Source of the DNA: Anthopleura xanthogrammica
Lineage: Eukaryota; Cnidaria; Anthozoa; Actiniaria; Actiniidae
DNA length: 64,000 bases
Assembly (NCBI GenBank): GCA_964019055.1
Contig: OZ025217.1
Coordinates: 6,500,557 to 6,564,556, forward strand
Direction: 5' to 3'
Every line of letters begins with the position of its first letter. The stretch's first letter is position 1. The notes beneath the pieces were generated by a model. It saw nothing but the letters and a program-made list of their open reading frames with translations, had not been told where the DNA came from and did not search any database. Position numbers and translations under genes: made by a program. Positions 45,396 through 57,370 of the stretch are shown here, in pieces.

Positions 45396-46832
45396 GTCGA
45401 ACACACGCTTAGCGTACAGCTCTGACTGGATTTCAGAAAGGCTAACTAACATACATGCAGTGCGGAATGTAGTCTATTTATGGTTGCAACTCCCCTTAGT
45501 TGTTGTAGTTACCGTTGCCATCGTAAACTATGAAATGACTTATTCGAATTCTAATAAGTGAGTTTCTCTAGATCTAAGAATCACTGAAATCACGAGTGTT
45601 ATTTTGTTTGTTTATAGTTTCTTAGCAACGAGTAAGACTGAGTTCATTTTCTATTGAAACTTTTCATGCAAATTGTTGAGAACTTTAAACATTTTATGTA
45701 TTTGTACTCCAGCTTAGCTCCTGAGTTAAGAATGGCTAACTAGTACTAAGAACATACAGTGAATGTCGGCTATTTATGGTTGCAACTCTCTTTAGTTATT
45801 GTGTAGTTACCGTTGTCATCGTAAAATATGAAATAACTTATTCGAATTCTAATAAGTGAGTTTCTCTAGATCTAAGAATCACTTAAATCACGAGTGTTAT
45901 TTTGTTTGTTTATAGTTTCTTAGCAACGAGTAAGCTCAGTATTCCTTGGTTGTGAAAATAAAATAAAAGTGTCTCCTTGTGTACTCTTTAAGATGTTTCT
46001 ATTCTTTTTTATAACCAAACCAAACTTTTTTTTCATTGGGGTTTTTTAAAACAAACTTTCTGAAGCTGTATTTAATGGATATTCACACCAGACATTAGCC
46101 TTAGTTTGAAGTTTATGGTGATGTGCATTTCAGTGAAATCGATATTTCTATGGCAACGATAAACAAGAAACATTGAAACTTAAGGTGATGCGATTGTGCA
46201 AATTTTTGTTCGATAATTTTTTTTTAAAGTTGCCACAAATATGTATTTTGAGTGTTAAAGGTAAAGAAACTATATTTAACGTCGGTAGTTCCTTCAGCAT
46301 AATTTGCATTCGGGACATTCTCGGACTCCTCGTTTGACGTCATAGACGCCATATTCGAAAAGGGTCTATTACATGTAATGTGGCTTTTTCGTGTGTTTTC
46401 TTATTCTGTTTCTTGTTTTTCTTGTTCTTGCAATTATTGCTTAGTCGCCATCACTATAGTTACAGAAAATTAAACACACACATCACAAGTTTAACACCTT
46501 CTAAAACTTTAGATAATTGTTGACACTACAAGACGAAATGCCTTAACAGTGAAGATTCGACTGACCCAAAACTGTGCATGTTTACGAAAAAAATACCCTA
46601 TCTAAGACTCGAAACATAGAAGAGTACATTCCTGTTGAACACTCCGCTTCCACTTATGCTTGAACAAGTCAATAAGATCAGTACTGAATAATGAAATGGG
46701 ACCGCACCGAGTCAAGATCAAACGATGCTCACGTTCACAGATTATTTGAATTAAAAGAACATAAATATTTAATACCAAAAATTGAAAGCAATAAATACAG
46801 CTTGCTGTAAGTAGCCCTGAACTCACCGCATA

Positions 46833-49800
46833 ATGAATCCACTCCACAAAACGCCATATATTTTGGAAATTCTCTTGACAATCCTATTGACAGTTGTTTC
46901 TGTAAAAGGTAAGTAAGATACAAGACACTGATTTTAGATTCCGTTTTGTAATTTTAACCACGATTAGTAAAAGTTCCCCCAATCTCGAAAATGACAAAAT
47001 AGTTTCGACGCACAGCTGTCAAGGCATTTTACTTCAGCTTTACACACTCTTCTTATTTTTCCTTATCTTATAGTGGAGAAAAATACATTGAGGTTCATAT
47101 TTTTCCTAAGTTTGTTACTTTATTATTTCGCAGTAAATTTCTTCCACAAACATTTTGCAGTTTATTATTCATATATCTAGCAACAAAAAATACATAAATA
47201 CAAAATCACATTTCTGAAATTTGTTGAAACTATTCTTTTCCTAGATTTTATACTAAGGAAATAACCATATGTTCTTTAACATATTTTTGCTGTTTTAAGT
47301 ACTTTGCAATATGCAATTGAAAGTTCTTTGCATATTTGAATGCACGCAGAGTTGAAAAGACGGTATTGTGTATTACAGTGAGGACACCCGAACCGTGAAC
47401 ACTTCATATTTTTATATTTTTTATTTTATGATTTTTCTACTGCTTCAAACCTTCTAAAAATTGAAGCACTGAACTCAAATAATCTTATTGTTCAAAATAA
47501 GAAGGGATAAAGGAGGAAAAAAAGTATGAAAAAACCTCAAAGTGTTCACGGTTCGAGTGTCCTCACTGTAAACGGAGTTAAACAATTGTATTAAGAGTGA
47601 AAATACTCGATTCCTTTTCCTTTCCTGTAATTACAATTCCTTTTCCTTTTCAGTATTACCTTTATATTGTGTACTCAGTATTCTTTTCCCATCTGTTATT
47701 TAACTATTTCACCGGCGCAGTTCAGCAATTAAAAAACAGCCGGCTTGTACGTGATACAACATTTGTTTAACATTCCACAGTTGATACAATATAACACCAA
47801 GCTTTCGGACACTGCGTCCATATTCAAATATTTTTGTGTTTTATACTGATATAAACGTAGACGAAACGAATATTCAGGGTTTTTATATCAATTGATAGTT
47901 TTTACCGCCATCACCGAATCAGCTTTATTCTGTGTCTTTTTACAATAAAAATTGTTTTCACTGACTTTTGGACAACTGAATTTTTTTAGTATTGATCAAA
48001 TCAAAAATGGCTGTCCCTCCTCTAGAAGACTGACGTGTATTAGGATCTTGAAATTCAAATTCTATCAATACCCTAGAATTAATCATTTCTTGGTTGATGA
48101 AAGTCAGACCGGGCACGGCTATCTCATAGATTCAATTGGAATTTGGTTTGTCAATGAAAGGAAAACCGTAGAAACCGGATGAAAAAACCTTCAGTTGTGA
48201 ATCAAGAGAGTGAAGCGAGAGGCTAGAGAACTACCTCTACGCAAAAATTAGTCGCTAAAAAGTCCAAAATCGGAACATTCAAGGTCTTTGACTTTTAAAA
48301 TTGGATCGAATATATATAATTGTCCTTGACACCTCCCCCTGTACAGGTGATGGTGGCTGTAAGGTACTGGACATACTTGACTGTGAGAAAAACAAAACCT
48401 TCACTCGTCACGTGATCAAGTCTTTCAGAATCTTAGCACCCGGATTAGAGGATTGTCAGCACAAATGTTATCTGCAAGACAACTGCGTGTCGTACAACTT
48501 GGGTCCAGTGGAAGGGATGGTAACATCATGTGAACTGAATGACGCTGATCATTGGATGTGGCCGCAACACGTGGTACCAAAAGAGGGAATTGAATACTGT
48601 CCTATCAAGGTGAGTACCAATAATATCTTTACTGTGCCTGGATGAAATTTAGGTGAGAGTTAAAGTCGAGTCCAGGCGGCTCAAAGGCTTCTCCGACCAT
48701 GACTGTGTGGCCTGGTTCCCATGGCTATCTCCATGAAAGAGAGTGATCACGCACCGACAGCACTTTCATTAGATTTCCCCTCCACTCCCGAGGGCCTGCT
48801 ACGCAAGCTACACTTTCATCTGTACCTAAACCCAATTGTTTTCTAGTCGATGATTGTGTCGGGTACTATAGGTGTGCGCTGTGTTCTAGGTAGAAAGAGT
48901 GTGGTCCGGGACCAGACCTAGTTACATCGTTACATAACCCCAAATGATTTTTTGAGCCGACTGATTGGTTTTGATTGACGGCAGCGAATAACCCATTTCA
49001 CAACAATCCGTTAAAAATGTCCGAGTTCTAGGATATTGAGAATCGCAGTAAAACATGTTGCCGGATTCCGATTGTTAAACTTAAACCGATTGTAATAAAA
49101 CAGTCTTCTTTCATTGATGGGAACATTTTTTTAAAGAATTAACCGAATTAAAATTCTTCTTGAAAACTGTAAAACTTTCAAAGTATATTTAAGAAAGTCT
49201 GGTAAATCATTGACGCATATCAAAAACAATAGCGGTCCTAATATGGAGCCTTGAGGAACTCCCAGTTGAATAAGAGATAGTTGTGGTAGATGGCTATTAC
49301 TGCAATTCTAAATATTCTGCGCACTCAGTAGTGGCGAGTTTTCCGTTTGAATTTGGTTTTTCACTGCCACCAGTCACAAATATAAAAGATACCCGTTTAG
49401 GAGCATTTTAACAGTTACTTCCTTATCTCAGTGGCGTCTTTTTTCTCCTTAGAACCCTTGCTCTTCCAGTCCTTGTTCATCCAACAAGTTATATACTCCT
49501 GACTTTTCATTGCACAACTTTACCTGTGTTGGTAAGTTTTCTTTTTAAGATATAAGAGGCTTCAAAGGCGGGTAGAATATAACCGTTTCAGTTAACAATC
49601 TAAAATATGTCATCCAATTGCGGAATTATTTTCTCGTTTCTAGATGGCGTTTGGACACAGTGGACGTCATGGACTGTCTGTCATCTCCCAGATTGTCCCA
49701 GGACTCGTACACGATACTGTACAAACCCTGCAACACCTCAGAACATCGGTACCAACTGCATCGGGCCAGAAATGGAGAACAAGGAATGTAAAATACCAAC

Positions 49801-50738
49801 AGTCAATACAGCGGGTAAGAAACTATCTTGTCTAAAATTCGAAATCCTAAGAACATTCTTTGAAATTTTATTTCATATTCTATGTGAATAGGATGTGAAA
49901 ATCCACTGGGTATGGAAGATCGAACCATCCTTGACGCCCAGATCACCGCCTCATCTACAGGAAGAAAAGCATTTCAAGTCCCACAGGGAGCCCGACTGAA
50001 TAATAGGAATGCGTGGTCAGCAGGTGGGCGAGTAAGGGGCGAGTACATACAGGTTGACCTTGGTAGAGTCAAGATTGTTACTAAAATCGCCACACAAGGA
50101 AGACCCGTATATCGGCAATGGCTGATCAAGTACAGTGTGTCCTACAGCAATGACACAACCGACTGGACAAACTACCAAGGAGACTGTGTTAAGGTTAGAA
50201 ATATTTTAGGGAGGGTATATTTTGATTGTACCCTCTTTTTTTTTTTGTGGATTGTGAATTTCATTCAAAATCTACGCTATTTCGAAAATTACGCTTCTCA
50301 TCTTTATGCAGAAACCAAACTTCATAAATTTAAGAAATATAAAACAGTTTTCAGTTTGGATCTGAACAAGCGGGATTTTGAGAGAAGACTAGGAAGACGA
50401 CCTAAATAAGAACACGAAACTATTTGGTTTCAGCTTCCCAAGTCAAAATTGAGAAATTCAGAGTACATGCGCAGAAAAATATTGAATAAGTATTTTAGAT
50501 ATTCTTATCTAAAATAATATTTTGACCAACTAACAGCGCAAGTTAGAACTCAGCCTTTTTATAACATAAGATTTATCATCTTTGAATTTAGAAATTTCCT
50601 GGAAACTCTGATAGAGACACAGTAGTGACCAACAAGCTCGAGATACCGATCATTGCACGATACATTCGTGTGATTGTACAAGAGTGGAGAAGCTGGCCTT
50701 CTATGAGAATGGAGCTGTACGGCTGTACCCCACCATGA
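46833..50738 (+). CDS. Array gene D: secreted PAN / EGF-like / TSP1 / F5/8C protein
   Basis: Six exons: 46833-46908 (signal peptide, MNPLHKTPYILEILLTILL), 48347-48609 (PAN, with GIEYCPIK where others have GFEYCPIK), 49453-49531 (EGF-like), 49644-49814 (TSP1), 49892-50193 and 50592-50738 (F5/8C). They total 1038 nt, 345 aa, the shortest complete copy. The EGF-like exon has lost one cysteine (KLYTPDF instead of KLCIPDF). The first F5/8C exon is 24-42 nt shorter than in the other copies: SSTGRKAFQVPQGARL is followed by RNAWSAGGRVRGEY, so the loop with QPVPGVTIGA is missing. The third variable part matches C (EWRSWPSMRM). Introns closely match gene C. Confidence 0.9.
47374..47570. mobile_element. 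MITE, family ACAGTGAGGACACTCGAACC (copy 3)
   Basis: Same location and ends as the copy in gene C, with about 20 bp missing inside (CAAAATAAGAAGGGATAAAG). It is inherited through the C/D duplication. Confidence 0.9.
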
Positions 50739-51005
50739 AGCACAAGCAAACACCAAGAAATGCCTTGTTTTACAGCTACAATTAGAACCTTGTCTTCACA
50801 GATCACCTGATGTCAGCCATCATTTATGGAGCTGTATGGCTGTACCCCATCATGAAGCACAAACAAACACCAAGAAATGCCTTGTTTTACAGCTACAATT
50901 AGAACCTTGTCTTCACACATCACCTGATGTCAGCCATCATTTATGGAGCTGTATGGCTGTACCCCACCATGAAGCACAAACAAACACCAAGAAATGTCTT
51001 GTTTC
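50711..51005 (+). repeat. 117-bp minisatellite at the 3' end of gene D
   Basis: About 2.5 units starting in the last codons of gene D (50714, 50831, 50948), same unit as in gene A. Confidence 0.9.
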
Positions 51006-52390
51006 CCCCAAAAAGAATATGAAATGAACTCTATGGAAATAGAGTTTCCCGGATTTTTGCTATATAGAATAGAGCTGAAGATTTTTCTTGCATCTCTCAC
51101 TCATTGTGAAACTGGCCTATCTCGGAACTGTTGGTCAATTGGCCAACATTTCCCTATTACCAGAGAAAAAGGCGTACTGCATGTACACAGCGACTATTGC
51201 CACAAATATGATTATTAGTGCCTTTTCAAGAGATTACAACCTTCAAACTGAATGATTTTTTGTAGCATTCATAAGCAAAAAAAAATTTAAAAAACTAAGA
51301 CCACATCCAAAACTATCCTGTCTTACAAGAAGGCTGTAATTGATGTTTCATAAATTTTCCTAGATTAAGAGAAATATAAATACCACGGTAAGGTTTGGTC
51401 ATATATGTCAATTAGTTAGAGTGCAATTCAAATTGAGAGCTAAGCTGAAAAGCTTATTAAGCATTCTTCATCTAGTTTAATGAAAGATAGGGATGTTGCA
51501 AAATTTCTCACAGAAGTTTTGGATTTTTCAGTTAAAGAACCCAAGTTAAATTTACTGGCTATACAATAATTTACTTCATTTTTTTTATTTATATATGTTA
51601 TTTTTATTAGTTTCAAAGGAAACCTACTTGCATGTAAACTATTCAACAATCTTAACATCAATAATAAAAACGTTTCTCACCATTCATTTTGTTTAGTAAT
51701 TTCAACTTAGGACAATCAGTGTTATTCAAACCGGCGTCGAGAACTCTTTCCAAGTCCAAAAAATTTCCACTGGATGAATGACACTTTCGCATACCCATAA
51801 TCCCTTTCGGTTTTGAGTGAAACATGAGGAAAATAACGCTCTTGTAGTGAAGGCTGATGTTGAAAATACCTCGTTTTTAAAATCAACTATATCAAATTAA
51901 ATGATATCAAAATATAAAATGAAAAAGTTAAAAACAGAAAGAGATAAAACTGATATTGAAGAAGTTTTTAAAAAGTAAATTTGAAACGCTTCTTCGTGAG
52001 CCAATACATTTTGTGTAACACCAAAACTCTTGATGTTCTAAACGATTAAATTTAACTCAGAATGTACGGATATTCAGTATTAGTGTAAATTCGATTGAAG
52101 AGTTAATTTTGGGAGATTTTCCCCGATTAAATGCAAAGCATTATATGGGGTATGGAGAGTAGAGAATAGATACATTCTAGATATGGAAAAACATATCAGA
52201 CGAAGTGAAGAGATTTTGATAGACCACAAATGACACGGTTTGTTGCTCAATCTCTTGTCTAAAATATCTCCTCATTTTCCACATTATCGTTTCACTTGAA
52301 ACAGCTGTCATTCTTACTGCGCATGCCTGGTATTTTGCAGAGTAGTGTCGGGAGTGTTACATTACATAACTCTTGTCCTTTAGCAACAAC
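51006..52390 (+). other. D-E spacer, duplicate of the A-B spacer
   Basis: Nearly identical to 29549-30870 with small insertions (for example about 20 bp near 51705-51725). No supported gene. Confidence 0.7.
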
Positions 52391-52392
52391 AG

Positions 52393-52398
52393 TATAAA
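52393..52398 (+). promoter_or_regulatory. TATA-like box for first exon 1a of gene E
   Basis: TATAAA about 150 bp before the MKLL-type start, same as in gene B. Confidence 0.35.
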
Positions 52399-52546
52399 TC
52401 ATGTAAACCAATGAACACGTGGTCTGTGAAATGGGACCTCATTGGTTCAAACTCAATGGATCTCTTTCGTGTTAGTTTTAGTCAAGGATATTTGACAGTC
52501 TGTGACATATCAGGGGAATCAAGCAAGAAAACGTTCAGTGTGCATC

Positions 52547-55500
52547 ATGAAGCTACTCGACAAAACAACAGTCTTTAAAACTATCCTGATGATACTATGG
52601 ACAATTACCTCTGTCAAAGGTAAGAATGTCAAACATCTGCATCTGCAAATATCTGCATTTTGACCGACTTGGAGAATGTTGAAGGTTGTCTGTGTATCTT
52701 GTCTTCTGGTTTTATGTTGTAGAATTATTCAGATATTTTGACATGATTTGACTTAAGAATCACTAGTTACCCCCCAGTCAACCATTGGTTGCCCACAGTC
52801 AAATCCAGAAAAGTCACGTGATTAATAGTAAGACTCATGTTATAATAGTCATGCACAAGACCTTCAATTTTAACCCCATCTAAGACTCAGATAATGTTCG
52901 TTGGCAAGAAAAGACTGAAGTCTTAGCAATAAAGACCCAAAACTTTGAAAAAGAAAAAAAAACTTGCCACAAAATATCACAATTCAATACCCTATCTTAA
53001 CAAATTCCCTATGAAATAACAGAAGAATACAGTCCTGTTGATAACACTTCCTGTGCTTGAGCAAGTAACAATAACATCAGTAATAATGAAATGGAACCGC
53101 ACTGAGTCAGGATCAATGGATTCCTGAAGGTATTCAAAAGTTGCCCTTGTTCAAAACATTGATTAAGAGCTGAGCATAAATATTTATTACCAAAAATTGA
53201 AAGACTTGAATACAGCTTGCTGTAAGTAGCCCTAAACTTATCACATCATGAATCAACTCCACAAAACGCCATATATTTTGGAAACTGTCTTGTCAATCCT
53301 ATTGACAGTTATTTCTGTAAAAGGTAAGTAAGATACAACACATTTTACGGTTCCCCTTTTGCAGCATTAACCACAAATAGGAAAAATTCACCGCCCAATC
53401 TCGAAGTTGACAAACTAGTTTGTACGTACAGCTGCCGTTGAGCTTCAGTTTTACACACTCATTTTTATTCTTATCAACCACTTCCTTTTCCTTTTCTATT
53501 CAGCATTTTCTCTATATCTTTAGTTTTATTTGATTTCATGTTTCCTATTTTCTTCATCAATGTTTATTTCGCAGTGCGTTTCTTCCTCAGTTTGCATTTT
53601 TTTCTCTATAGCAGGAAAAATAACTGACAAAAAAAATTCAAATTTCTAAAATTCATTCAAATTATTTCACCCTACAGTTTTTTTTAAACTTTTTCTCCGT
53701 TTTGGAATTTTAAGTAGAATGAGTAGATGTTTATTCAGTCTCGAAGATCACAATCTCACTAGTTTCTAAAGCGCGTACAGCTGTCATATTCATGCCCTCA
53801 ATTCTCTTATATATCCACCATTTTTTTCATGTTTTTCCTCTTTCTTCAACATCAGTTAAGCATTTTGGTTTTTTGTGTATTTATTTATTTCCTGACAGAC
53901 CGCAATTTGTTCTCCTTATGGAAAAAAATTAATAACTGAATAAACCTGAACTCAAAATGTTGAAATTTAATCAAACTATTTTTCCCTACAATGGCTACTA
54001 TTTATACTGAAAAAGAAGAAGACATTCTTTTTTTGTTCTTCAACTTCTTAACTGTTTTGTGTACTTGGCGGTAGGTGGTTCTTCATTCTTTATGTAACAT
54101 ATATATCATTGGTCGATCTGTCACATTAGCATTTACAAAGCTAAGGAAGCCAACCATTGTAAAGCCCATACAGATCAAATGGAAATGACTTATATTTCTT
54201 ATCAAATGCTTAGGAGTATAATTTCATCAGTGTTCTACGAAAATGTTCAAGTTCAAGTTCAAGTTCTTTATTACACACATATAAATATTCGAGAATACAG
54301 TGAGTTTAACCGAGAACATTCCATGATAAATTTGAATACAAATAACGACGATTGTGTATCCGATTTACAGACTTCTCCTGGGTGACAAACAAGTGAATTT
54401 GGAGTTACAATACTTAATTTGTGTCCATTTTCTGTTTATTCTTCCAATTTTCTTTTTCGTCTTTTTCTTTGTTTCCATAAAATATTTTAGACTTGGAGAA
54501 TCACAAAGATTTCCTATCTGTTCTTTGATTGTTTCACGCAGCTTCGTAGTCATCTAACTAGATCCTATTTACACTGTGTCTTACTGTGTGTTAAAATCAA
54601 GAACGAATGTTTACCTTAAAGAATGCGTTGAAGAATCGTGACATCAAGAATAATTTATTTGTTTAGTTTGATTTTATAAGAACTTTTAAAAAACCAAATC
54701 CTTGTATTTGACATCTCCCCCTGTACAGGTGATGGCGGCTGTAAGGTACTGGACTTTCTTGTCTGTGAGAAAAACAAAACCCTCATTAGTCACGTGATTA
54801 AGTCTTTCAGAATCTTAGCACCCGGATTAGAGGATTGTCAACACAAATGTTATCTGCAAGACAACTGTGTGTCGTACAACTTGGGTCCAGTGGAAGGGAT
54901 GGTAACATCATGTGAACTGAATGACGCTGATCATTGGATGTGGCCGCATCACGTGGTACCAAAAGAGGGTTTTGAATACTGTCCTATCAAGGTGAGTACC
55001 AATAATACCTTAAGTGTGCCTGAATGATATTCAGATGAGTTGTAACGGGAACCAGGTGGTGGGGTGGTGGTGTATGTTCATCGATACATAACTCCAAACG
55101 TATTCGATGAATTTTTAAGAGAATTTTATCCATTATTTTTATATGTATTCATATTCTTTTTTCTCCTCAGAACCATTGCTCTTCCAGTCCTTGTCCATCC
55201 AACAAGTTATGTATTCCTGACTTTTCATGGGACAGCTTTACCTGTGTTGGTGAGTTTTCTTTTTAAGCGGACATAAGAGGCTTCAAAGGCGGGTAACCGT
55301 TACAGTTAACAATCTAAAATATGTCATTAAATTGTGGAATGTTTTCTCGTTTCTAGATGGCGTTTGGACACAGTGGACGTCATGGACTGCCTGTCATCTT
55401 CCAGATTGTCCCAGGACTCGTACACGAAACTGTACCAACCCTGCAGCACCTCAGAACATCGGTACAAACTGCATCGGGCCAGAAATGGAGAACAAGGATT

Positions 55501-56785
55501 GTAAAATACCAACAGTCAATACAGCGGGTAAGAAACTTGTCCTGGAATATAACAAATTGAGATAACTTACTGTCATATTTTTTTATTTATATTTTGATTA
55601 AGCGATGCACTAAAATAGATTAGAATAATCTTTTCAACAAATTTACAGAAAGTTTTAAGGTAAAAATATTAACTTCTTTTAATTTCTTGAGAATTTTATT
55701 TACCAGCAGCCAATACAACGGGTAAGGAACTTGCCTTAGACTTTATCTTATGAAATCTGACTGGTCGTATCAACATCTTAGAAAGATTATTGGAAATTTT
55801 ATCATTTCAAATGTTTTGTGACTAGGATGTGAAATTCCTCTGGGTATGGAAGATCGAACTATCCTTGACTCCCAGATCACTGCCTCATCTACGTACACAA
55901 GTACAGATGCCAACAGCCGACAACAACATGCACCACAGGGAGCCCGATTGAACAACCAGCCTGCCCTTGGGGTTACCATAGGTGCGTGGGCTGCAGGTGG
56001 GTCTCTAAGGGGCGAGTACATACAGGTTGACCTTTGTAGAGTTAAGATTGTTACTAAAATCGCCACACAAGGAAGACCCGTATATTATCAGCAATGGGTG
56101 ACCGAGTACAGTGTGTCCTACAGCAACGACACAACCGACTGTACAAACTACCAAGGAGACTGTGTTAAGGTTAGAAATCCATCTTATGGGGAGGATTGAT
56201 TTGGTTCGATTGTTTTTTCTTTTGTTTTGTTGATCATGAAAAGTTATGCTGTTTCGAAAATTACGCTTTACATCCTTTTGCAGAGACCACAAGTTATAAT
56301 GTAAGCGGAAATAGGTTTTCAGTTTAGATCTAAACAGGCGAGAAGTTGAGAGAAGACTTGAAAAGCGTACTGAACCAAGACAGGAACCAAATTGGATTCC
56401 TATGCTTCTCAAGGATTCTCTCAGCATTTTAGTGCTTAGTATAGATCAGAGAATCTTGAACAGAAAACTGGTTTACGTGTTAAAAAAAAAAAAAATTAAC
56501 GAAAAATACTATTTTATTTTTCCTTTGAAAGTAGAATTTTAGGGCACGCGCGCAGAAAGAGCATTTTGACCAATCACTGCGTAATCATAACTCAGTCATT
56601 TAATAAAACAAATATAATGTTATCATCTTTGGGTTTAGAAATTTCCTGGAAACTCTGATAAAGACACAGTAGTGACCAACAAGCTCGAGATACCGATCAT
56701 TGCACGATACATTCGTGTTATTGTACAGAAGTGGAGTGGCTATGCTGTAATGAGAATGGAGCTGTATGGCTGTACCCCACCATGA
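52547..56785 (+). CDS. Array gene E: secreted PAN / EGF-like / TSP1 / F5/8C protein
   Basis: Two candidate first exons in phase 1: 52547-52619 (1a, MKLLDKTTVFKTILMILW) and 53248-53323 (1b, MNQLHKTPYILETVLSILL). Common exons: 54729-54991 (PAN), 55171-55249 (EGF-like), 55357-55527 (TSP1), 55826-56169 and 56639-56785 (F5/8C). The protein is 358 or 359 aa. The first F5/8C exon is the longest of the array: SSTYTSTDANSRQQHAPQ adds residues in the first variable loop. Two residues conserved elsewhere are changed to cysteine, in VDLCRVK (Gly or Ser elsewhere) and TTDCTNY (Trp elsewhere). The third variable part is QKWSGYAVMRM. The intron before the F5/8C exons is longer than in other copies and repeats part of the TSP1 exon end (AATACAACGGGTAAG near 55712). 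Confidence 0.9.
54541..54728 (+). other. Intron 1 end of gene E, unlike gene B
   Basis: After one 38-bp unit (see 32692-32843) the sequence no longer matches gene B; it ends in the CCCCCTGTACAG acceptor shared with C, D and F. Confidence 0.6.
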
Positions 56786-57370
56786 AGCACAAACAAACAC
56801 CAAGAAATGCCTGGTTTTACAGCCACAATTAGAACCTTGTCTTCACAGATCACCTGATGTCAGCCATCATTGATGGAGCTGTATGGCTGTACCTCACCAT
56901 GAAGCACAAACAAACACCAAGAAATGCCTGGTTTTACGGCCACAATTAGAACCTTGTCTTCACAGATCACCTGATGTCAGCCATCATTGATGGAGCTGTA
57001 TGGCTGTACCTCACCATGAAGCACAAGTAAACACCAAGAAATGCCTTGTTTTACAGCCACAATTAGAACCTTGTCTTCACAGATCACCTGATGTCAGCCA
57101 TCATTGATGGAGCTGTATGGCTGTAGCCCACCATGAAGCACAAACAATCACTAAGAAATGCCTTGTTTTACAGCCACAATTAGCACCTTTTCTTCACAGA
57201 TCACCTGATGTCAGCCATCATTGATGGAGCTGTATGGCTGTAGCCCACCATGAAGCACAAACAATCACTAGGAAATGCCTTGTTTTACAGCCACAATTAG
57301 CACCTTGTCCTAACAGATCACCTGATATAAGCCATCATTTATGGAGCTGTACTGATGGCCCTACCCCACC
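56758..57370 (+). repeat. 117-bp minisatellite at the 3' end of gene E
   Basis: About 5.2 units, the largest array. Units have the local variant CATCATTGATGGAGCTG, and later ones TGTAGCCCACCATGAAGC, so changes have spread between neighbours. Confidence 0.9.

Larger units (their letters stand above)
44080..45640 (+). other. C-D spacer, duplicate of the B-C spacer
   Basis: Similar to 34980-36560 without the MITE. It includes a 99-bp tandem duplication at 44441-44638 and a broken copy of the minus-strand frame described at 35751-36170. Confidence 0.7.
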
